Notes under the pieces: model-generated | What the model saw: only the letters and a program-made list of their open reading frames with translations | The model's database searches: none | Told to the model about the DNA's origin: nothing | Position numbers and translations under genes: made by a program | Origin: Gammaproteobacteria bacterium | GTDB taxonomy: Bacteria > Pseudomonadota > Gammaproteobacteria > UBA12402 | Reading direction: 5' to 3' | Assembly (NCBI GenBank): GCA_028282395.1 | Contig: JANQHY010000200.1 | Location: forward strand, 1 to 12,507 | Length of the DNA stretch: 12,507 nucleotides | In this document: positions 9,543 to 12,507 of the stretch, piece after piece | Layout: each line of letters begins with the position of its first letter | Numbering within the stretch: the first letter of the stretch is position 1

Positions 9543-9563
9543 TCAGTTTTTCCCGTTAACTGA
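9543..9563 (-). promoter_or_regulatory. Inverted repeat at the predicted 5' end of the nucleoside hydrolase mRNA
   Basis: TCAGTT (9543-9548) and AACTGA (9558-9563) form a perfect 6-bp inverted repeat with a 9-nt spacer. It lies between the candidate -10 box and the AAGGAG of the hydrolase gene. It could be an operator or a 5' untranslated hairpin; chance is also possible for so short a repeat. Confidence 0.3.
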
Positions 9564-9568
9564 ATAGA

Positions 9569-9596
9569 ATAATACGCGAAAAAATAGAAGAGTCCA
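9569..9596 (-). promoter_or_regulatory. Candidate sigma70-type promoter for the nucleoside hydrolase gene
   Basis: On the - strand TGGACT (9596-9591) and TATTAT (9574-9569) are separated by 16 nt, giving a reasonable -35/-10 pair. Transcription would begin near 9562, about 40 nt before the ATG at 9524. The terminator just upstream (9651-9683) separates this unit from the small-gene cluster, which supports an independent promoter here. Confidence 0.42.
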
Positions 9597-9650
9597 CAAA
9601 AAATACCTGTCAGTTTATCCAGACATTGTTATTTCCATTAATTCAGTGCA

Positions 9651-9683
9651 AAAAAAGCCGTAGGCTTATGCATACGGCTTTTT
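9651..9683 (-). terminator. Rho-independent terminator ending the small-gene cluster
   Basis: Read on the - strand, AAAAAGCCGTA and TACGGCTTTTT form an 11-bp stem (9683-9673 with 9662-9652) around a 10-nt loop, and the 3' arm runs into seven T. It closes the - strand cluster. On the + strand it also ends in five T, so it could work in both directions. Confidence 0.85.
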
Positions 9684-9701
9684 AACAAAACTGCTGATAG
9701 G

Positions 9702-9720
9702 TTACATAATTACCTCCCTT
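9702..9720 (-). other. Strong ribosome-binding site followed by a start-stop (ATG-TAA)
   Basis: On the - strand AAGGGAGG (9720-9713) is followed five bases later by ATG (9707-9705) and immediately by TAA (9704-9702). No longer frame follows before the terminator at 9683. The two upstream cluster members have the same layout (structured leader, ribosome-binding site, ATG) but lead into real genes. This is either the remnant of a third gene lost by deletion, or a functional minimal open reading frame. The sequence does not distinguish the two. Confidence 0.5.
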
Positions 9721-9780
9721 AAAGTTACTTGAAAAAACATTAAAGGAGTCATCCACAGGGGAAGGCTCCCCTAATGGGTT
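9714..9780 (-). promoter_or_regulatory. Structured leader element, copy 1 (upstream of the start-stop)
   Basis: This is the last copy in transcription order. Hairpin I: CCCA-TT-AGGGG pairs with CCCCT-G-TGG (9778-9753), with the outermost pair lost. Hairpin II, which uses overlapping bases (9769-9760 with 9754-9745), has two mismatches on the - strand, so this copy appears weakened. The 3' edge CTCCTTTAA (9748-9740) can pair over 9 bp, one of them G-U, with TTAAGGGAG (9722-9714), which contains the ribosome-binding site. Confidence 0.6.
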
Positions 9781-9830
9781 ATACTATGAAGCTAACTTTT
9801 TACTGATTGATCGACTTAGTAGGAAAGCCG

Positions 9831-9850
9831 ATTAATGCTTATTAATGCTG
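9831..9850. repeat. Tandem 10-bp direct repeat over the stop codon of the 79-residue gene
   Basis: ATTAATGCTT and ATTAATGCTG follow each other directly and contain the stop codon at 9832-9834. Gain or loss of one copy would alter the last residues or the stop of the small gene. It may be a simple slippage product. Confidence 0.5.
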
Positions 9851-10071
9851 ATTATACACTCTTCAGTGTAATGGCTGGTATGGTAATCTTCCTCGGTTTT
9901 ATAGATTTCAACATAGAGTTTGACTGATTGACGATTTTTAATGAATAACTTAATTAAATAAATTATTGCACTGAAGTATGAACGAGAAAATATATCTATG
10001 TCATCTGACAAAACGTGGTAATGTTTTTTGTAGATTACCTTTTGCGCTTTACGAGTATTTTTAGTAGTCAT
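9832..10071 (-). CDS. Small basic Tyr/Lys-rich protein of unknown function (79 aa)
   Basis: I do not recognise a family. Coding status rests mainly on the start: the ATG at 10071 has a perfect AAAGGAG at 10085-10079, seven bases upstream, and a structured leader before that. The N-terminal 18 residues are basic (TTKNTRKAQKVIYKK); residues about 29-44 (SRSYFSAIIYLIKLFI) are hydrophobic with an inner Lys and could be a buried helix or strand rather than a membrane span; the C-terminal part is acidic and His/Tyr-rich (EEDYHTSHYTEE). No cysteine pair suggests a zinc finger. It lies 83 nt after the 124-residue gene, and both probably share a transcript ending at the terminator near 9651. Confidence 0.65.
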   Translation of the reverse strand: MTTKNTRKAQKVIYKKHYHVLSDDIDIFSRSYFSAIIYLIKLFIKNRQSVKLYVEIYKTEEDYHTSHYTEECIISINKH

Positions 10072-10078
10072 GGTAATT

Positions 10079-10140
10079 CTCCTTTAACATTAAACAATAT
10101 CAAAGGAGTCACCCACAGGGGATGACTCCCCTGATGGGTC
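10079..10140 (-). promoter_or_regulatory. Structured leader element, copy 2 (upstream of the 79-residue gene)
   Basis: Hairpin I: CCCA-TC-AGGGG (10138-10128) pairs fully with CCCCT-G-TGGG (10121-10112) around a 6-nt loop. Hairpin II: GGAGTCATCC (10129-10120) pairs with GGGTGACTCC (10114-10105), 10 of 10 counting one U-G. The two hairpins share bases and exclude each other. The 3' edge CTCCTTTGATATT (10108-10096) pairs with AATGTTAAAGGAG (10091-10079) over 13 bp with two G-U and a GTTT loop, burying the whole ribosome-binding site. Hairpin I is compatible with this closed form; hairpin II takes up the anti-Shine-Dalgarno and would open the gene. The trigger is not known. Confidence 0.65.
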
Positions 10141-10154
10141 AAGTGTATAAGCTT

Positions 10155-10529
10155 TTAGGCAAAGCACTCTTCACCTGAGTGGTCAATGATCCATTGACGC
10201 ACAAAGGCAGGGACGAGCGATGGCCAAAAAAGCCCGCTGACTTTCTTCTTCTGCACTCTACTGAAGTACACGCTATTTCTGTTAAGAAGAGCGAGTATCT
10301 CAAGATAGAGTTCAGAAAAAAGCCAGCCAGTGAAGGTTTCTTCATAGGCAATATCATTTTTCAAACAATATGCCAGACTGGGCTCATATTGTGACAAGTG
10401 GCCCGCAAAGCGCGGCCAACTGTCAACAATCCCGAACACACTGACTGACAGTGTGTGGGTTGAGGCAGACGACAAATTGTCATGATACATGCTTTCTAAA
10501 GAAACCATCGATAGGTTTTGGTTAATCAT
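10155..10529 (-). CDS. Small protein of unknown function (124 aa), first gene of the small cluster
   Basis: I do not recognise a family. The frame is open further upstream to 10610, but the ATG at 10529 is chosen because AAAGGAG (10544-10538) lies eight bases before it, and because the longer version would translate through the structured leader. The product (MINQNLSMVS...) has a Ser/Thr-rich N-terminus (about residues 7-30), then aromatic helical segments with many Trp (SWPRFAGH 37-44, FTGWLFSELYLEILALLNRN 66-85), a basic patch RVQKKK (91-96), and FWPSLVPAFVRQWIIDHSGEECF (101-123). There is no clear signal peptide or membrane span. The + strand frames over this stretch lack such start signals and are taken as shadows. 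It is followed after 83 nt by the 79-residue gene. Confidence 0.68.
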   Translation of the reverse strand: MINQNLSMVSLESMYHDNLSSASTHTLSVSVFGIVDSWPRFAGHLSQYEPSLAYCLKNDIAYEETFTGWLFSELYLEILALLNRNSVYFSRVQKKKVSGLFWPSLVPAFVRQWIIDHSGEECFA

Positions 10530-10537
10530 AATGATTA

Positions 10538-10592
10538 CTCCTTTAAAAAATGTCAAAGGAGTTGCCCGCAGGGGCAACTCCCCTAACGGGTT
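10538..10592 (-). promoter_or_regulatory. Structured leader element, copy 3 (upstream of the 124-residue gene)
   Basis: This is the first copy in transcription order and the best paired. Hairpin I: CCCG-TT-AGGGG (10590-10580) pairs with CCCCT-G-CGGG (10574-10565) around AGTTG; the closing pair is G-C where copy 2 has A-U, a compensatory change. Hairpin II: GGAGTTGCCC (10581-10572) pairs perfectly with GGGCAACTCC (10567-10558); its inner pairs differ from copy 2 on both arms. The 3' edge CTCCTTT (10561-10555) is complementary to the ribosome-binding site AAAGGAG (10544-10538), with G-U and A-U pairs extending the stem to 9 bp. Confidence 0.65.
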
Positions 10593-10610
10593 TAACAAAA
10601 AAATAAACAA

Positions 10611-11245
10611 TACGTGTGAAAAACTCCCACGCTATCAAGTAAGAAAACATAGTACTAGACGATTCAAAGACTGCTTCAATGCCATTAATCCTATATTGAA
10701 ACTAACTCACCTTTTGGCAAATAGTTTTTTTGCTTGAAAAGAGATTGATATTGCCCACAAAGCAGGCAACACTACACATTACTTCTGACTAAACTGTTAA
10801 ATAGCATTTCTTCGACCGAGACAGATGGGCAACCCATCGCTCAACCATTAAGACAAACACTATCGATAGATACACGAAGGTATCTACAAATAAAACAGAT
10901 TTGTGCTCACCACATTGAATGTCTGTCGCCACACCTGGCAAATGGTATTCAATATGTAAAGATTATCAATCAGGGACTTATATATCTGCTAAAATATCGT
11001 AGCAAGACTAATTATAGTGATGTTTCACACACCTGATTAATCCTTTTTGCCCATTCTCACCGAGGTGAGGTTCACGACACGACTGGGTGGCAGTGACAAA
11101 AGTAGTAGACCATCAAGGTTTCATTGTTTTTTTTTTGCATGGCTGCAAAAGGACAACTCATCAGTACTACTGGCGCTATTGAATCATTCTCTAGTCGCTT
11201 TGTCAATGAGTTCTTCGAGAAAATATTTTTTAGGTAAAGTATGCG
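10611..11245. other. Gene-free stretch with several short inverted repeats
   Basis: No convincing coding region was found on either strand. The longest + strand frame here (11047-11271) has no ribosome-binding site and runs into tilS on the opposite strand. Perfect short inverted repeats occur at 10751-10769 (TTGCC/GGCAA), 10824-10838 (GATGGG-CAA-CCCATC), 10867-10886 (TAGATAC, 6-nt loop, GTATCTA) and 11056-11069 (CTCACC-GA-GGTGAG). The stretch could hold a long 5' leader for the small-gene cluster, a small RNA, or decayed sequence. The stretch looks A+T-rich. A weak - strand promoter (TTGCCA 10720-10715, TATAGG 10695-10690, 19-nt spacer) is another possible start for the cluster. Confidence 0.4.
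11011..11040 (-). promoter_or_regulatory. Candidate promoter for the small-gene cluster or a leader RNA
   Basis: A perfect TATAAT (11016-11011 on the - strand) lies 18 nt after a weak -35, TTAATC (11040-11035). Transcription would start near 11004 and read through the inverted repeats towards the 124-residue gene, giving a leader of about 470 nt. The -10 match is good and the -35 poor; in A+T-rich DNA such matches arise by chance. Confidence 0.3.
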
Positions 11246-12241
11246 CTATGCTGTGCCGCGCTCTTTATTGAGGAAAAGTCGATCTTTGTTGCGTCTGATC
11301 TGCGTGCCTGAAACTATTACACAAGGCATAGCGTCATAGCGTGAATGAATCACATCTTCAATAATATGATGAAGTTTAATTGCACTGGGCAGGGGAACTT
11401 TCTGTTGTGCTAGCCAGTAGCGCACCAAGTTGCGTTGCCGTGCTGGAGATAGTTCTTTTATTTTTTCTACTGATAGCTCATTTGGCGATGCGGTTATTTG
11501 CGTGGCATTTAAATCTATGGCCGCTAATGCTGTGGTTAATTCACTGGTTTCGCCGCAGAGTTTAGCACTGCGTGTAATCGTGCGATAAGCCGAGGGATAG
11601 CGTTGCAAAATTTGTGGCAGAAGCTTATGGCGGAGAAAATTGCGTTCAAACTGTAGTGATTGATTGCTGCCATCCTCAACCCAACGCAGTTGATGGGTTT
11701 GTGCGTAATCGACAATGGTTTTGCGGCTGATGTGCAATAATGGTCGTGCCAGATAGCCCCCCGCTGCCAGATTGGTCACCCTTGGCATCGCCGCCAGTCC
11801 CTGTGGCCCAGCACCACGTAGTAATTGTAACAGTAGTGTTTCTGCTTGATCATTTTGATGGTGGGCAGTGATAAGGTAATCATCATGATTGAGTCGTTTT
11901 GTTAATGCTTGGTAGCGTTTATTGCGTGCAATGGCTTCAAGGCTCTGGCGGGCCATGGGGGTTACCTCAATCGATTCACTATGGTAGTCAATGGCCAGTA
12001 TTTGGCATATTTCAGCACAGTGCTGTTGCCACTGCTTGGCTTGCGGTTGTAGTTGATGGTTAATATGAATAGCATGAAGCGTTAATGTTGGGTGGTGCGT
12101 GATTGCTTGATGTAGACTGTGGAGCAGAACATGGGAATCAACGCCGCCGCTGTATGCTAACCATAAATGCGTATCATTGCGCAATGATGCGGTGAAGTCG
12201 TTGACAGCTTGTTGAATTATTGTGGTTGCATCAACTGTCAT
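11246..12241 (-). CDS. tilS: tRNA(Ile)-lysidine synthetase TilS, short form without C-terminal domain
   Basis: TilS attaches lysine to the wobble cytidine (C34) of the CAU-anticodon tRNA-Ile, using ATP, so that it reads AUA as isoleucine; it is normally essential. The 331-residue product has the N-type ATP pyrophosphatase loop YSGGVDSHVLL (30-40), the HHQNDQAETLLLQLLRGAGPQGL segment, WVEDGSNQ and ERNFLRHKLLP, all TilS hallmarks. HHQND has Asn where many relatives have Asp. The protein ends soon after IRRNKDRLFL, where E. coli TilS (432 aa) continues into its C-terminal domain; short TilS forms such as that of Aquifex are known, so the gene may still work. The start ATG at 12241 overlaps the accA stop by 11 nt and has no Shine-Dalgarno, which suggests translational coupling to accA. 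Confidence 0.92.
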   Translation of the reverse strand: MTVDATTIIQQAVNDFTASLRNDTHLWLAYSGGVDSHVLLHSLHQAITHHPTLTLHAIHINHQLQPQAKQWQQHCAEICQILAIDYHSESIEVTPMARQSLEAIARNKRYQALTKRLNHDDYLITAHHQNDQAETLLLQLLRGAGPQGLAAMPRVTNLAAGGYLARPLLHISRKTIVDYAQTHQLRWVEDGSNQSLQFERNFLRHKLLPQILQRYPSAYRTITRSAKLCGETSELTTALAAIDLNATQITASPNELSVEKIKELSPARQRNLVRYWLAQQKVPLPSAIKLHHIIEDVIHSRYDAMPCVIVSGTQIRRNKDRLFLNKERGTA

Positions 12242-12507
12242 GGCGGTTGAGAAGTCGCTGCTGACGTTTGCTTAGCAGCTCTTCAGTAGTCAGAGGCGTC
12301 AGCTCATTGAGTGCTGAGGCAATCATCGCTTTTACCTGTTGCATTGTTTTATCAATATCACGGTGGGCGCCACCTAAAGGCTCTTCAATGATATTATCAA
12401 TCAAGCCAAATTTTTTAATGCGATCAGCAGTCACACCTAGTGCGTCGGCCGCATCGCTGGCTTTCTCCGCTGATTTCCATAAGATCGAGGCGCAACCTTC
12501 CGGGGAG
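12231..12507 (-). CDS. accA: Acetyl-CoA carboxylase carboxyltransferase subunit alpha, C-terminal part
   Basis: AccA with AccD transfers the carboxyl group from biotin to acetyl-CoA, the first step of fatty-acid synthesis. The frame stays open to the right edge, so only about 91 C-terminal residues are visible and the gene starts outside the window. Reading through the edge gives SPEGCASILWKSAEKASDAA, then a Leu-rich stretch and FGLIDNIIEEPLGGAHRD, both strongly conserved in AccA. The GTG at 12434 is an internal codon, not the start. It leads directly into tilS, a common gammaproteobacterial neighbour. Confidence 0.95.
   Translation of the reverse strand, partial: SPEGCASILWKSAEKASDAADALGVTADRIKKFGLIDNIIEEPLGGAHRDIDKTMQQVKAMIASALNELTPLTTEELLSKRQQRLLNRHDS

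Noticed and set aside
10179..10394. A + strand frame over the 124-residue gene
   Set aside because: No ribosome-binding site; it lies antisense to a frame that has a strong start and a shared leader, so it is treated as a shadow.
9742..10592. The three repeated elements as integron attC sites with gene cassettes
   Set aside because: Same-strand small genes with repeats between them suggest cassettes, but only copy 3 is flanked by something like GTTRRRY, the elements sit before rather than after each gene, they are shorter than typical attC sites, and no integrase is seen.
9742..10592. The three repeats as a CRISPR array
   Set aside because: The copies are about 360 and 450 nt apart with coding frames between them, vary in sequence, and no cas gene is present.
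10489..10737. An 82-residue + strand frame
   Set aside because: Runs antisense through the structured leader and the start of the 124-residue gene, with no start signal of its own.
11139..11237. A 32-residue + strand frame beginning MAAKGQLI
   Set aside because: A tempting short reading, but no ribosome-binding site, no open frame upstream that would make it a gene remnant, and no recognised similarity.
11047..11271. A 74-residue + strand frame upstream of and overlapping tilS
   Set aside because: No ribosome-binding site, overlaps tilS on the other strand, and the reading looks random.

Overview
The window looks like a chromosomal segment of a gammaproteobacterium with moderate to low G+C. 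The housekeeping proteins (UvrB, FtsH, GlmM, BioC, ComF, TilS, AccA) read as gammaproteobacterial. A Legionellales-like host is possible from the general flavour of the genes, but the sequence alone does not prove it. No mobile-element gene, rRNA, tRNA or CRISPR array was found.

Left part (1-6924): the 3' part of uvrB (nucleotide excision repair), then ftsH (membrane AAA+ zinc protease, TTG start, long charged tail) and glmM (phosphoglucosamine mutase for cell-wall precursors), all on the + strand. ftsH and glmM are only 36 nt apart; the folP that often lies between them is absent. On the - strand, convergent with glmM, is bioC (malonyl-ACP methyltransferase of biotin synthesis). Divergent from bioC, with overlapping start codons, is a comF-family gene with zinc-binding cysteines and a phosphoribosyltransferase fold.

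Middle part (7026-9524): a 437-residue helical protein of unknown function in which a roughly 100-residue module appears twice around a charged disordered linker. Converging on it from the - strand is an exported nucleoside hydrolase.

Accessory part (9540-11245): a - strand cluster of small unknown genes. Three copies of a 38-39 nt structured element occur at 9742-9780, 10102-10140 and 10555-10592, all in the same orientation. Each lies just upstream of a strong ribosome-binding site. The first in transcription order leads into a 124-residue protein, the second into a 79-residue protein, and the third into a bare ATG-TAA followed by a rho-independent terminator. In every copy the 3' edge of the element is complementary to the downstream Shine-Dalgarno sequence, and two mutually exclusive hairpins can be drawn, one with a compensatory base change. 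This resembles a repeated cis-acting translational switch and is the most interesting item here. The roughly 600 nt upstream of it hold no convincing gene but several short inverted repeats and a candidate promoter.

Right end (11246-12507): on the - strand, the 3' end of accA (acetyl-CoA carboxylase alpha subunit) overlaps tilS (tRNA-Ile lysidine synthetase) by 11 nt. tilS is short and lacks the usual C-terminal region.
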